From assembly GCA_900315675.1 (NCBI GenBank), contig OMZY01000001.1:248001-312000 (forward strand): a stretch of DNA of 64,000 nucleotides, read 5' to 3'. The notes below the pieces were generated by a model. The model saw nothing but the letters and a program-made list of their open reading frames with translations, ran no database searches and had not been told where the DNA came from. This DNA is from an uncultured Eubacteriales bacterium. GTDB taxonomy: Bacteria > Bacillota > Clostridia > Christensenellales > Aristaeellaceae. A program made the translations under genes and the position numbers. This document shows positions 1 to 8,516 of this stretch, in pieces (the first letter of the stretch is position 1; each line of letters opens with the position of its first letter).

Positions 1-165
1 GCGGAAAGATTTGCAGTGAATGATCCGATCCCGGTCGCGCTGGTATTCCGTCCTGAGATCACAGGGTTCCACAGGCCTGTCCCGGCCTGCTGTCTCGGCT
101 GAACGGGCAGCCCACGGTGCCAGAAGGAGCTTTTCCTGCTGCTCCTGCCTTTCACGGATTGTCAC
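1..165 (-). CDS. dgt: dGTP triphosphohydrolase-like protein, N-terminal part
   Basis: This is the first 55 codons of a leftward gene cut by the window edge. It begins with GTG at 165-163 behind a strong GGAGGG ribosome site (about 171-178 on the complement). The translation contains the family's N-terminal signature CDLRTEYQRDRDRIIHCKSF, which precedes the RRLKHKTQVF segment in clostridial dGTPase-like proteins. The enzymes are HD-domain hydrolases that split dGTP or related dNTPs to nucleoside plus triphosphate. The HD metal ligands lie outside the window, so activity cannot be judged. It is divergent from the M16 peptidase gene, with 170 bp between them. Confidence 0.85.
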   Translation of the reverse strand, partial: MTIRERQEQQEKLLLAPWAARSAETAGRDRPVEPCDLRTEYQRDRDRIIHCKSFR

Positions 166-250
166 GGGCACCCTCCTTCCGACCGTTAAATGGTAATCTT
201 TTCAATACATTATGTATATACCACGTGAACCCCGGAATTCCTGCCTCATC

Positions 251-278
251 TTGACAAGGAATTGTAAAGGATTACAAT
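251..278 (+). promoter_or_regulatory. Sigma-A-like promoter with dyad over the -10, upstream of the M16C peptidase
   Basis: TTGACA (251-256), 16-nt spacer and TACAAT (273-278) make a near-consensus promoter pointing at the gene starting at 336. A perfect 7-bp inverted repeat, ATTGTAA (261-267) and TTACAAT (272-278), covers the spacer and the -10 box, so a dimeric repressor could sit there. The regulator is unknown. Confidence 0.65.
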
Positions 279-335
279 AAAAACACTGATTAATACAAGG
301 AGAATCCCCCCTGCCTGACGAGGGGAAAACAACAC

Positions 336-3215
336 ATGACATTCGAACAGAATCAGCGTTTCGCCGGCTTTACCGTGAAGGAAATCCGCGACAGTGCGGA
401 ACTGCGCGGTCGGACGGTGCTTCTTGAGCACGATAAAACCGGAGCACAGGTATTCTGGCTGGACAACAAAGCAGAGAATATCGTTTTTTCCATCACCTTC
501 CGGACTCTGCCGGAAGATGATAACGGTGTATTTCATATTCTTGAACACTGCGTGCTGGCAGGAAGCGGAAAGTATCCAGTGAAAGAACCGTTCCTGGAAC
601 TGCTCAAAAGCAGCATGAACACTTTCCTGAACGCACTGACATTTTCAGACATGACCATGTTTCCGGTTTCCAGCCGGAATCCCAGGGATATCCTGAACCT
701 GACCGGCGTATACCTGGACGCTGTTTTCGATCCCACAGCACTCAGGGACCGGAAACGATTCTGCCAGGAAGGCTGGCATGTGGACAGAGACGAAAACGGG
801 GAATATGTCTACAGGGGTGTTGTCTTTAACGAAATGAAAGGCGCCATGAGCGATACGGATACACTGATCGACCGGCAGATCATGCGCCAGCTTTTTCCGG
901 ACACCTGCTACGGACACAACAGCGGCGGGGAACCGGAAGCCATTCCTACGCTGACTTATGAACAGTTCTGCGAACAGTACCGGAGACACTACCATCCCTC
1001 CAATGCCCGGATCTATCTGGACGGCGCGGCACCGATGGAGGAGATGCTTTCCCTGATTGCCTCCTATCTGGACCAATATGAACGGAGGACGGATATTCCG
1101 GAATACAGTTTCCAGGAACCTGTCGGATCCGAACAAACCATACGATACGAGCTTGGCCAGGAAGAAGAGGAAGAGAACCGCAGCCATCTGACCCTGGGAC
1201 GGATCACAGGCACCTGGAAAGACCGGACGGAAAACATGGCACGGGGTATCCTGTGCGATGTGCTGACCGGAAGCAATGAAGCCCTTCTAAAACGGGCGGT
1301 TCTGGAGAAGGGACTGGCACAGGATATATCTGTCTCTGTGGATGACACCACGCTGCAGAGCTGGATGACGATCCATGCGGAAAATGTAACGGACGGAAAA
1401 GAAGAAGAACTGCTTGAACTGCTGAAGGAAACCGGAGAGAGGATCCGGCGTGAAGGCCTGGACCGGAATGCGGTTGAAGCTTCGCTGAACCGTGCGATTT
1501 ATGTGCTGCGGGAAGAAGACGAACCGCAGGGGATCGGCCGTTGTATCCGCTGTGTCGGCAACTGGATTTTCGGCGGAAACCCCACAGAGGCGCTGGAAAC
1601 ATCCGGAATGGTACAGGAACTGAAAACGTGGCTGGATCAAGGCCGGTTTGAGGAACTGGCGTCGGATATGCTGCTGAACCGGGAGAACCTGGTTGTGCTG
1701 CATACAATCCCTTCCAGAACCCTGGGAGAGGAAAAACGCAGGCTGGAGAAAAAGCAGCTGGAAGCCTATATGTCAGCATGGACTGCCGAGGAAGCGGCAG
1801 AAAATGACAGGTTGATCCGGGAAATTGCCGAGTGGCAGAATACGCCGGACAGTCCCGAAGCGCTGATGACCCTGCCGAGACTGAGCAAGAAGGACGCTGA
1901 TATCGCGCCGGAGTGGACAGAAACTGTTCTTCAGGACTGCGAAGGCGTGAAAGTGATGACACACCGGCTGAACTGCAACGGTGTGGTGCACATGAGACTG
2001 TATTTTACCCTGACGGATTACAGCCTGGAGGAGCTGACCAGGCTTTCCCAGCTGACAGGTCTTCTTGGCAGGCTGCCTACCGCTAAACATGACGCACTGA
2101 CCCTCCAGCAGGATATCAAACGCTGGACAGGCTCCCTCGGATTCGCTATTATCACCCGGGCAGAGGCAGGGCAGAATAAAACCTGCACTCCCTACCTGAC
2201 GGCATATACAAGCGCACTGGAGGAAAATGCTGAGAAAGCCGCGGAACTCCTGGCGGAGATCCTGACCTCCACCCGGTATGAAGACCGGGATAAAATGACA
2301 GAAATGTTCAGGCAGAACGAGCTGGGCGCACGGCAGCGAATCCTCAGCGCGGGACACCAGATTGCCATCCGGAAGGCACTGAGCGGATACAGCGCGGAAA
2401 ACGCTGTGAAAAACGCACTGGACGGGGACGCAGCTGCCGCCTATATTCATCTGCTGGCCAGGGAACCGGAGCGGGAAATGCCGGGACTGATGAAGCTGGC
2501 AGAACGCCTGATGGATGAAACCCTTTGCAAAAGCAGAATGAATGTGAGTGTAACTTCTTCCGGAGAAATAATCCCCAAAAAACTGATCAGCGCGTTCCGC
2601 GAAGGTACGCCCGCTCCGGCGTCGGGAACCTACCAGGCCGGAAACTGCGCGGCAACGGGATACCGGATTCCTGCGCAGGCGGGATTCGCCGCCCGGGGTT
2701 ACAATATCCGCCAATCCGGCCATTCCTTTGACGGTGTGCTGTGGCTGGCTTCCTCCATCCTGAGCCTGGATTATTACTGGAACCGGGTCAGGGTACAGGG
2801 CGGCGCATACGGATCCGGCATCCAGGTGGAAAGAAACGGCAATATCTATTCCAATTCCTATCGGGATCCCACCCCGGGCAGGACTGTTCACGTTGACGAA
2901 GGGGCGGCGGAATACCTGCGGAATTTTGCGCGTCAGGGTGAAGACCTGGACAGGTATATCATCTCTGCCCTGAACGATCTGAACCCGCTGCTGAGCCCAA
3001 GGGATAAGGGCACACTGGCAGACGGCAGATATATGACCGGCTATACCCGGGAGGAAGCGGAAAAAATCCGCCGGCAGATTCTTCATGCGGTTCCGGAAGA
3101 CCTGGAAAGGTGCGCACAGTGCCTGGAAGATTTCAGCCGGGAAGGGACCGTGTGCGTGGTTGCGAATCAGGACGCGCTGAAGGACTGCGAAGGACTGACC
3201 GTTAAAGATCTGTAA
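336..3215 (+). CDS. M16C (presequence-protease-like) zinc metallopeptidase
   Basis: A 959-residue insulinase-family peptidase of the M16C type (PreP/Cym1-like), expected to degrade short unstructured peptides inside a closed two-half chamber. The inverted zinc motif HxxEH is at residues 67-71 (HILEH), and the third ligand is probably Glu166 in NEMKGAMSD. The C-terminal half carries the Arg-x5-Tyr pair (about R819 and Y825, in RVRVQGGAYG) that helps bind substrate in this family. Length fits M16C. There is no signal peptide, so it is probably cytosolic. The start is the ATG behind a modest GAGGGG site. A small gene follows 15 nt downstream and is probably co-transcribed. Confidence 0.93.
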   Translation: MTFEQNQRFAGFTVKEIRDSAELRGRTVLLEHDKTGAQVFWLDNKAENIVFSITFRTLPEDDNGVFHILEHCVLAGSGKYPVKEPFLELLKSSMNTFLNALTFSDMTMFPVSSRNPRDILNLTGVYLDAVFDPTALRDRKRFCQEGWHVDRDENGEYVYRGVVFNEMKGAMSDTDTLIDRQIMRQLFPDTCYGHNSGGEPEAIPTLTYEQFCEQYRRHYHPSNARIYLDGAAPMEEMLSLIASYLDQYERRTDIPEYSFQEPVGSEQTIRYELGQEEEEENRSHLTLGRITGTWKDRTENMARGILCDVLTGSNEALLKRAVLEKGLAQDISVSVDDTTLQSWMTIHAENVTDGKEEELLELLKETGERIRREGLDRNAVEASLNRAIYVLREEDEPQGIGRCIRCVGNWIFGGNPTEALETSGMVQELKTWLDQGRFEELASDMLLNRENLVVLHTIPSRTLGEEKRRLEKKQLEAYMSAWTAEEAAENDRLIREIAEWQNTPDSPEALMTLPRLSKKDADIAPEWTETVLQDCEGVKVMTHRLNCNGVVHMRLYFTLTDYSLEELTRLSQLTGLLGRLPTAKHDALTLQQDIKRWTGSLGFAIITRAEAGQNKTCTPYLTAYTSALEENAEKAAELLAEILTSTRYEDRDKMTEMFRQNELGARQRILSAGHQIAIRKALSGYSAENAVKNALDGDAAAAYIHLLAREPEREMPGLMKLAERLMDETLCKSRMNVSVTSSGEIIPKKLISAFREGTPAPASGTYQAGNCAATGYRIPAQAGFAARGYNIRQSGHSFDGVLWLASSILSLDYYWNRVRVQGGAYGSGIQVERNGNIYSNSYRDPTPGRTVHVDEGAAEYLRNFARQGEDLDRYIISALNDLNPLLSPRDKGTLADGRYMTGYTREEAEKIRRQILHAVPEDLERCAQCLEDFSREGTVCVVANQDALKDCEGLTVKDL

Positions 3216-3230
3216 GCGGGAGGCGGCAGA

Positions 3231-3521
3231 ATGGACCGGCAGCAGGCGAACGAGCAAAGCAGAAAATCCGGACGGGGGAGCAGGTCTCTCCGATGTATCT
3301 GGTATTGCGGAAAAATCAACGAAGAAATCCGCAAAGCAGTCAGGCTGGGTGAAAAATCCGTGAAGATCGTTTTTCCGCCGCAGCATTATGTGGTACAGCA
3401 TCGTGAGCTGTTTCAGGAAATTTACCTGGATCAGGGTTTTGATGTGGAGTTTGCCCCGAATTATCAATACATTCAGCCTTCAGAATGGTATATGACCCTG
3501 GGCTGGGAAGACGAGCAGTAA
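3231..3521 (+). CDS. Small hypothetical protein downstream of the peptidase
   Basis: A 96-residue protein I do not recognise. It starts at an ATG with a good GGGAGG site, 15 nt after the M16C stop, so the two are likely translated from one message. The first 20 residues are basic and polar. The rest is aromatic-rich with no membrane segment, signal peptide or cysteine motif. The C-terminal part (FPPQHYVVQHRELFQEIYL...) looks like a compact alpha/beta domain. No function is proposed. Confidence 0.6.
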   Translation: MDRQQANEQSRKSGRGSRSLRCIWYCGKINEEIRKAVRLGEKSVKIVFPPQHYVVQHRELFQEIYLDQGFDVEFAPNYQYIQPSEWYMTLGWEDEQ

Positions 3522-3533
3522 GCGCATCTCTTC

Positions 3534-3562
3534 TTGACAGAGCGTATTGCCGATGTTAAGAT
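3534..3562 (+). promoter_or_regulatory. Sigma-A-like promoter of the Fbp-type ABC operon
   Basis: TTGACA (3534-3539), 17-nt spacer, TAAGAT (3557-3562, 4/6 match). It lies just after the stop of the 96-residue gene and leaves an untranslated leader of about 115 nt before the binding-protein gene at 3682. Confidence 0.6.
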
Positions 3563-3681
3563 AGAATAACAGAGAAACAAAAGAGCCGGATAAATATCAG
3601 ATCGTTTATTTTGGTATATTTTGGTGTATATTCCGCTGCGGATCTTCGCAGCGAATAGAATAATTAAGGAGGGTTTTTCCT

Positions 3682-4767
3682 ATGAAAAAACTGTTTGCGT
3701 TACTGCTTGCGCTCGCGATGCTACTGGGCGTTGTTTCTGCTTTCGCCGAAGGCGGACTGGATGATCTGATCGCCGCCGCCCAGGATGAGGGAGAACTGAT
3801 TGTATACGGTTCCTGTGAGGAACAGTATCTGAGCGAGGCGTGCAAAAAGTTCCAGGAACTGTATGGCATCAACGTGGAATATCAGCGGCTGAGTACCGGT
3901 GAGGTTCAGACCAAGATTGCTGAGGAAAAGGGGAATCCCTCCGCTGACGTATGGTTTGGCGGCACGAATGATCCCTACAACGAAGCAGCTAAGGATGGCT
4001 TGCTGGAAGCCTATGAAGCAGTGAATGCTTCCCACCTGCTGAAGCCCTACTACAGGGATCCGGAAGGATACTGGTACGGCATTTACCAGGGCATCCTGGG
4101 CTTCATGGTCAACAAGGAAGAACTGTCCCGCCTGAACCTGGAAGCACCCAAGTCCTGGGATGACCTGCTCAAGCCCGAATACAAAGGCCTGATCTGGCTG
4201 TCCAACCCGAACACCGCCGGCACGGCCAAACTGGTGATCAACACCCTGGTCCAGATCAAGGGACATGATGAGGCTATGAAGTACCTGGTGGAACTGGACA
4301 AGAACATTGCCCAGTACACCAAGAGCGGTTCCGGCCCCTCCAAGAAGGTCGGCCCCGGAGAATGCGTTATCGGCATCGGCTTCTTGCATGACGGTGTATA
4401 TCAGATCCTGCAGGGCTATGACAACATCGGCCTGATTATCCCCGAAGACGGCACAGCCTATGAAGTTGGTTCCACCGCCATTTTCGAAGGATGCGAACAT
4501 CCCAACGCCGCCAAGCTGTGGATCGAATTCGCCCTGTCTCCCGATTGCGTGGAACTGGCGGATGACGCGGGCAGCTATCAGTTCCTGGTGATCGACAATG
4601 CCCAGATGCCCGCGGCACTGGCTGCCTTCCCGGAACTGGATCCCAACAAGACCATCGATTATGATTTCGCAGACGCGAAGGAAAACACTTCCAAGTACGT
4701 GGAAGACTACTTCAACGCTCTGAAGGATGCCGGTGCTGAAGCGGACGATCGTTTCAAGACTGAGTAA
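3682..4767 (+). CDS. ABC transporter substrate-binding protein, Fbp/type-2 class
   Basis: A 361-residue exported binding protein, first gene of a three-gene importer. A signal peptide covers residues 1-22 (AFA-E cleavage). There is no lipobox cysteine, so anchoring in a Gram-positive must be indirect or the protein is released. The mature part has the iron(III)/polyamine/phosphonate-type fold, with GELIVYGSCEEQYLSEA near the start and VWFGGTNDPYNEAAKDGLL forming the first ligand-side loop. The importer architecture matches Fe3+ (FbpABC), 2-aminoethylphosphonate and thiamine systems. The sequence alone does not settle the substrate. The ribosome site GGAGGG is strong. Confidence 0.88.
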   Translation: MKKLFALLLALAMLLGVVSAFAEGGLDDLIAAAQDEGELIVYGSCEEQYLSEACKKFQELYGINVEYQRLSTGEVQTKIAEEKGNPSADVWFGGTNDPYNEAAKDGLLEAYEAVNASHLLKPYYRDPEGYWYGIYQGILGFMVNKEELSRLNLEAPKSWDDLLKPEYKGLIWLSNPNTAGTAKLVINTLVQIKGHDEAMKYLVELDKNIAQYTKSGSGPSKKVGPGECVIGIGFLHDGVYQILQGYDNIGLIIPEDGTAYEVGSTAIFEGCEHPNAAKLWIEFALSPDCVELADDAGSYQFLVIDNAQMPAALAAFPELDPNKTIDYDFADAKENTSKYVEDYFNALKDAGAEADDRFKTE

Positions 4768-4790
4768 TCCCATTCCGGAAAATAATACGG

Positions 4791-4820
4791 GGGGACGAGG
4801 CATTTGCCCCGTCCCCTTTT
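4791..4820 (+). terminator. Intercistronic terminator/attenuator after the binding-protein gene
   Basis: GGGGACG (4791-4797) pairs with CGTCCCC (4810-4816), followed by TTTT. It sits between the binding protein and permease genes and probably stops part of the transcripts, giving the usual excess of binding protein over permease. Confidence 0.65.
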
Positions 4821-4853
4821 CAGAAGGAAACAATCCAATCAGGAAGGGGATGA

Positions 4854-6953
4854 GTGCCTGTGGCCCGAAGTCAGAGCGCGAGCCTGGACCGGAAAAAGTT
4901 TTTCGGTGATCCGGTTCTGGTGATAACAATCATTGCGCTTATTATTTTTCTGGCTCTTTTTATTCTTTATCCGCTTGCCATGCTGCTGATGGACAGCGTA
5001 TTGGTTCGCGATACACATCTGTATTCCATTGAACCGCTGGTCAGCGGTGAAAAAATCGTGTATGTTTCCGAAAAGGGTGAGGAGATCAGTGACAGCCGTT
5101 CTCCGGTCTGCGTGAAACTGACATCGCCGACGGAAGGCATAGAGGAAAGAATTGTACCCCTGTACAATTCCACGGGTCTGTTCGCCGGGCGGGCGACCAT
5201 GAACGACGTTGAGAAAGGCAATACGCTCTATCTCAAAACCGTGAACAGCAAGGACAAGGCAGTATATATTGCCCTGGACCAGCTGACCCAAGTACAGCAG
5301 GTACCGCAGACATACAGGGCCAACGGCAGGGTTATCAAGAAGATGGACGGGATTGAACTGAGCGACCTGTGCATCCAGCTGCATGAGGACAACTGGACGC
5401 TGGACGCATTCCCGCGGATCTTCAGCGACTACACGTTCAACAACGCACTGAGAAACACGCTGCTGCTGGGCTGCCTGACAGGACTGGGATCCCTGCTGAT
5501 CGGCCTTCTGTTTGCCTATGTGGACGTTTACGTTCATATCCGCAGCCGGATGACGAAAAAGCTGTTTGACGTCGTTTCCCTGCTGCCGGTGGTATCCCCG
5601 CCATTTGTGCTGTCTCTTTCCATGATGCTGCTCTTCGGCCGCAGCGGACTGATTACCCGGATGGTCCTTGGAATCTATGACTCGGATATCTACGGACTCT
5701 GGGGCATCATGATCGTACAGACCCTGACATTCTTCCCGGTGGTCTACCTGATGCTGAAGGGCCTGCTGAAGAATATTGATCCCTCCATGGAAGAAGCAGC
5801 CCGGGATATGGGCGCCAGCCGCTGGAAAGTGTTCACGACCGTGACGCTGCCGCTGCTGCTGCCCGGACTCGGGAACGCGTTCCTGGTGACCTTCATTGAA
5901 TCCGTGGCGGACTTTGCCAACCCGATGATCATCGGCGGTAGCTATGACACGCTGGCAACAACGATTTACCTGCGGATTACCGGCGGTACATACGATATCA
6001 ACGGTGCATCCGCCATGGCAGTGGTACTGCTTGGACTGACGCTGGTGCTGTTCCTGATCCAGAAGTACGTGCTGGAGAAGAAGACGGCAGCAACGCTGAC
6101 CGGCAAGGCCTCCAGAGGCCGGATGCTGATTGAGGACAAGAGTGTCCGCTATCCGCTTACGGTCCTGTGCACAGCGGTTTCCGTGTTCGTCATCCTGATG
6201 TATATCGCGGTTCCCTTCGGTGCACTGTTCAAGCTGTGGGGCAGGGATTACTCCCTTTCCTTCAAGTGGTTTGAGCAGATGTTCCGCGAACGCGGATGGC
6301 AGGCGTTCAAGGATTCCTTCGTACTCTCGATTATTGCCGCTCCTGTGACGGCACTGCTTTCCATGATCATTTCCTATCTGGTGGTCAAGCGGAAATTCAA
6401 GGCCAAAGGGTTCATCGAATTTGTGTCTATGCTGGCTATGGCCGTTCCCGGAACTGTGCTGGGCGTTGGATTTATCCGCGGGTTTGCCGGCGGCGTTTTC
6501 CGGACCGGTTTCCTGCAGGGGATCTACGGCTCAGGCCTGATCCTGATAATCGTCTTTGTGGTACGGTCCCTGCCTGTGGGTACCCGCAGCGGTATTTCCG
6601 CCCTGCGGCAGATTGACAAATCCATTGAAGAATCGGCCTACGATATGGGCGCGGGCAGCGGAAAGGTATTCATGACCGTGACGCTGCCGCTGATCAAGGA
6701 TTCCTTCTTCTCCGGCCTGGTGACCACCTTCGTGCGGTCCATTACTGCCATCAGCGCGGTAATCCTGCTGGTAACTCCCAGGTTCCTGCTGATTACCTGC
6801 CGGATCAACGAATATGCCGAGAAGGGCGAATACGGCGTTGCATGTGCCTACGCCACCATCCTGATCCTGATTACCTACGCGGCAATCCTGATCATGAATA
6901 CGGTGCTGAAATACTTTGGTACGAGCAAAAAGATTAAGGGAGAGGTGAAGTGA
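4854..6953 (+). CDS. Fused two-domain ABC permease, FbpB type, with large extracytoplasmic insert
   Basis: A 699-residue inner-membrane permease carrying two complete transmembrane domains in one chain. Each half has a cytoplasmic EAA loop that contacts the ATPase: EEAARDMGAS near residue 312 and EESAYDMGAG near 591. FbpB/SfuB-type permeases are usually 500-580 residues. The excess is a soluble-looking stretch of about 130 residues (roughly 45-175), rich in beta-type sequence, between the first membrane helix and the rest of the N-terminal domain. The start is GTG 4854 or GTG 4860. The latter has better spacing (10 nt) from AGGAAGGGG. The ATPase gene starts 1 nt after the stop. Confidence 0.88.
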   Translation: MPVARSQSASLDRKKFFGDPVLVITIIALIIFLALFILYPLAMLLMDSVLVRDTHLYSIEPLVSGEKIVYVSEKGEEISDSRSPVCVKLTSPTEGIEERIVPLYNSTGLFAGRATMNDVEKGNTLYLKTVNSKDKAVYIALDQLTQVQQVPQTYRANGRVIKKMDGIELSDLCIQLHEDNWTLDAFPRIFSDYTFNNALRNTLLLGCLTGLGSLLIGLLFAYVDVYVHIRSRMTKKLFDVVSLLPVVSPPFVLSLSMMLLFGRSGLITRMVLGIYDSDIYGLWGIMIVQTLTFFPVVYLMLKGLLKNIDPSMEEAARDMGASRWKVFTTVTLPLLLPGLGNAFLVTFIESVADFANPMIIGGSYDTLATTIYLRITGGTYDINGASAMAVVLLGLTLVLFLIQKYVLEKKTAATLTGKASRGRMLIEDKSVRYPLTVLCTAVSVFVILMYIAVPFGALFKLWGRDYSLSFKWFEQMFRERGWQAFKDSFVLSIIAAPVTALLSMIISYLVVKRKFKAKGFIEFVSMLAMAVPGTVLGVGFIRGFAGGVFRTGFLQGIYGSGLILIIVFVVRSLPVGTRSGISALRQIDKSIEESAYDMGAGSGKVFMTVTLPLIKDSFFSGLVTTFVRSITAISAVILLVTPRFLLITCRINEYAEKGEYGVACAYATILILITYAAILIMNTVLKYFGTSKKIKGEVK

Positions 6954-6954
6954 T

Positions 6955-8040
6955 ATGGCAGCGAACAAGAAAGAGCCTAAGGGAGTTCGCCTGGATCATA
7001 TTTCAAAGATCTACAAGGATCCCAAGACGGGAAAGGATTTCTATGCCGTGCACGATGTGGCACTGGAGATTGAACCCGGAAGCTTTGTGACGCTGCTAGG
7101 CCCCTCCGGTTGCGGCAAGACAACAACCCTGCGTATGATCGCGGGCTTTGAAAGCCCGGACGAGGGTGAGATTTACCTGGGCGGGGAGCCGATCAACGAG
7201 CTGACGCCCAACAAGCGTGATACGGCAATGGTTTTCCAGAGCTACGCGCTTTTCCCGCACTACAATGTGTTTGACAACGTGGCCTACGGACTGCGTCTCC
7301 GGAAAGTGCCGAAGGACGAAATCCGGGAAAGGGTTACGAATATCCTGAAACTGGTGGAGCTTTCCGACATGGAACAGCGGATGACCAACCAGCTTTCCGG
7401 CGGACAGCAGCAGCGCGTCGCACTGGCGCGGGCCCTCGTGGTGGAGCCGGGTGTGCTGCTTTTTGACGAACCGCTGAGCAACCTGGACGCGAAGCTGCGG
7501 GTACAGATGCGCACGGAAATCCGCCGGATTCAGCAAGCACTTGGGATTACGGCCATCTATGTGACCCATGACCAGAGTGAGGCCATGGCCATCTCTGACA
7601 ACATCATACTGATGAAGGGCGGCGTGATTGCCCAGATGGGATCCCCGACGGAGATCTATTATCATCCGAACAGCGAATTTGTTGCTGACTTTATCGGAGA
7701 GTGCAACTTCCTGCCGTGTACGATCACGGGACGGGAAGGCAGCGATGTGGTAGCGGAGGTCTACGGGCATCCGGTCAGAGTTCTTTCGGATAAGGAAACG
7801 ACCGGAAACGCCGAGATAGTTCTCCGTCCGGAAGCCATTGAAATCGCCGATCAGGGTCAGCTGCCCTGCAAAGTGGAGCTGAGCTGTTTCATGGGTTCCT
7901 ACCAGAACTATCATGTACGGATTGGTGATACGCTGATCAAAATCGCGGATAACTGTCCGATCGGACGGAAAATCTACCAGGTCGGAGACGATGCTTTTAT
8001 TTCCTTCCGCAGCGAATGCGCTCATCTGCTGGCAAACTGA
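6955..8040 (+). CDS. ABC transporter ATPase, FbpC/PotA type
   Basis: A 361-residue ATPase that energises the permease encoded just upstream. Walker A is GPSGCGKTT (49-57), the Q-loop is FQSYALFPH (94-102), the signature is LSGGQ (147-151), Walker B is VLLFDEP (167-173), and the H-loop is in VTHDQSEAM. The C-terminal ~120 residues form the TOBE/OB regulatory region found in PotA/FbpC/MalK relatives. The stop of the permease and the ATG are separated by one nucleotide, so translation is probably coupled. A strong terminator follows. Confidence 0.93.
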   Translation: MAANKKEPKGVRLDHISKIYKDPKTGKDFYAVHDVALEIEPGSFVTLLGPSGCGKTTTLRMIAGFESPDEGEIYLGGEPINELTPNKRDTAMVFQSYALFPHYNVFDNVAYGLRLRKVPKDEIRERVTNILKLVELSDMEQRMTNQLSGGQQQRVALARALVVEPGVLLFDEPLSNLDAKLRVQMRTEIRRIQQALGITAIYVTHDQSEAMAISDNIILMKGGVIAQMGSPTEIYYHPNSEFVADFIGECNFLPCTITGREGSDVVAEVYGHPVRVLSDKETTGNAEIVLRPEAIEIADQGQLPCKVELSCFMGSYQNYHVRIGDTLIKIADNCPIGRKIYQVGDDAFISFRSECAHLLAN

Positions 8041-8083
8041 TTGCTGACAGACTGCGAGACAGAAAACGCAGATATAAAACAGT

Positions 8084-8120
8084 AAAACAGAACCGGTCTG
8101 TGAAGGCCGGTTCTGTTTTT
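8084..8120 (+). terminator. Rho-independent terminator of the Fbp-type ABC operon
   Basis: A 9-bp GC-rich stem, CAGAACCGG (8088-8096) with CCGGTTCTG (8107-8115), is extended by A/T pairs and followed by a run of six T. It ends the 3682-8040 operon. Confidence 0.92.
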
Positions 8121-8132
8121 TGACGGTCCGGA

Positions 8133-8426
8133 TTACCGCAGGTTTCTGACGATCCCGATGGAAATATAATGATCCAGAATGGCACGGAAATCTGAGCCGC
8201 CCTCGCAGGCTGTATCAGGTTCCCATTCCGCTGTCAGTCGAAGCCCGCCATCCGGAAGGCGCTCCGTGAGCTGATAGCTGCCGCGGAACATGGAACCGGC
8301 GGACATGCTCCTTCTGGTCAGAATGCCCTGACAGGAAGAAAGCGGGAAATTGATGTTGAGAATTTCATCACGGCCGGGAAGCTCATTATGCAATACAAAC
8401 ATAAAGAAAGTATTATGAAGTTCTAA
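8133..8426 (-). pseudogene. Truncated 5'-nucleotidase SurE remnant (C-terminal third)
   Basis: The 89-residue open frame 8402-8133 matches the C-terminal part of SurE nucleotidases: the ILNINFP strand, an SCQGILTRR segment, and the terminal GGSDFRAILDHYISIGIVRN. Reading upstream in the same frame adds eight codons before a stop at 8429-8427, and no N-terminal SurE sequence follows. The missing two thirds hold the metal-binding DD, Ser and Asn residues, so this piece cannot be catalytic. No ribosome site precedes the ATG at 8402. It is best read as a deletion relic, squeezed between two terminators. Confidence 0.75.
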
Positions 8427-8460
8427 CTATATCCGTAAATGCGCAGGAGATCGAAAAAGG

Positions 8461-8490
8461 GAAACAGAGCCGGGGTCGCTCCCGGCTCTG
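8461..8490 (-). terminator. Terminator of the LacI-type regulator gene
   Basis: Perfect 10-bp inverted repeat CAGAGCCGGG (8465-8474) and CCCGGCTCTG (8481-8490) with a 6-nt loop. On the complement it is followed by TTTCCCTTTTT, an interrupted T tract, so it fits a leftward terminator after the gene ending at 8517. Confidence 0.75.
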
Positions 8491-8516
8491 CGTTTATGGG
8501 GGGAGAAAAGGGAAGG

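Noticed and set aside
1773-3467. 564-codon leftward open frame opposite the M16C peptidase
   Set aside because: It is antisense to a clear metalloprotease, has no ribosome site, no recognisable domain and residue composition typical of a frame shadow.
3682-8040. Naming the Fbp-type importer as an iron(III) transporter
   Set aside because: The three-gene architecture is shared by iron, phosphonate, thiamine and polyamine importers and I could not identify substrate-determining residues.
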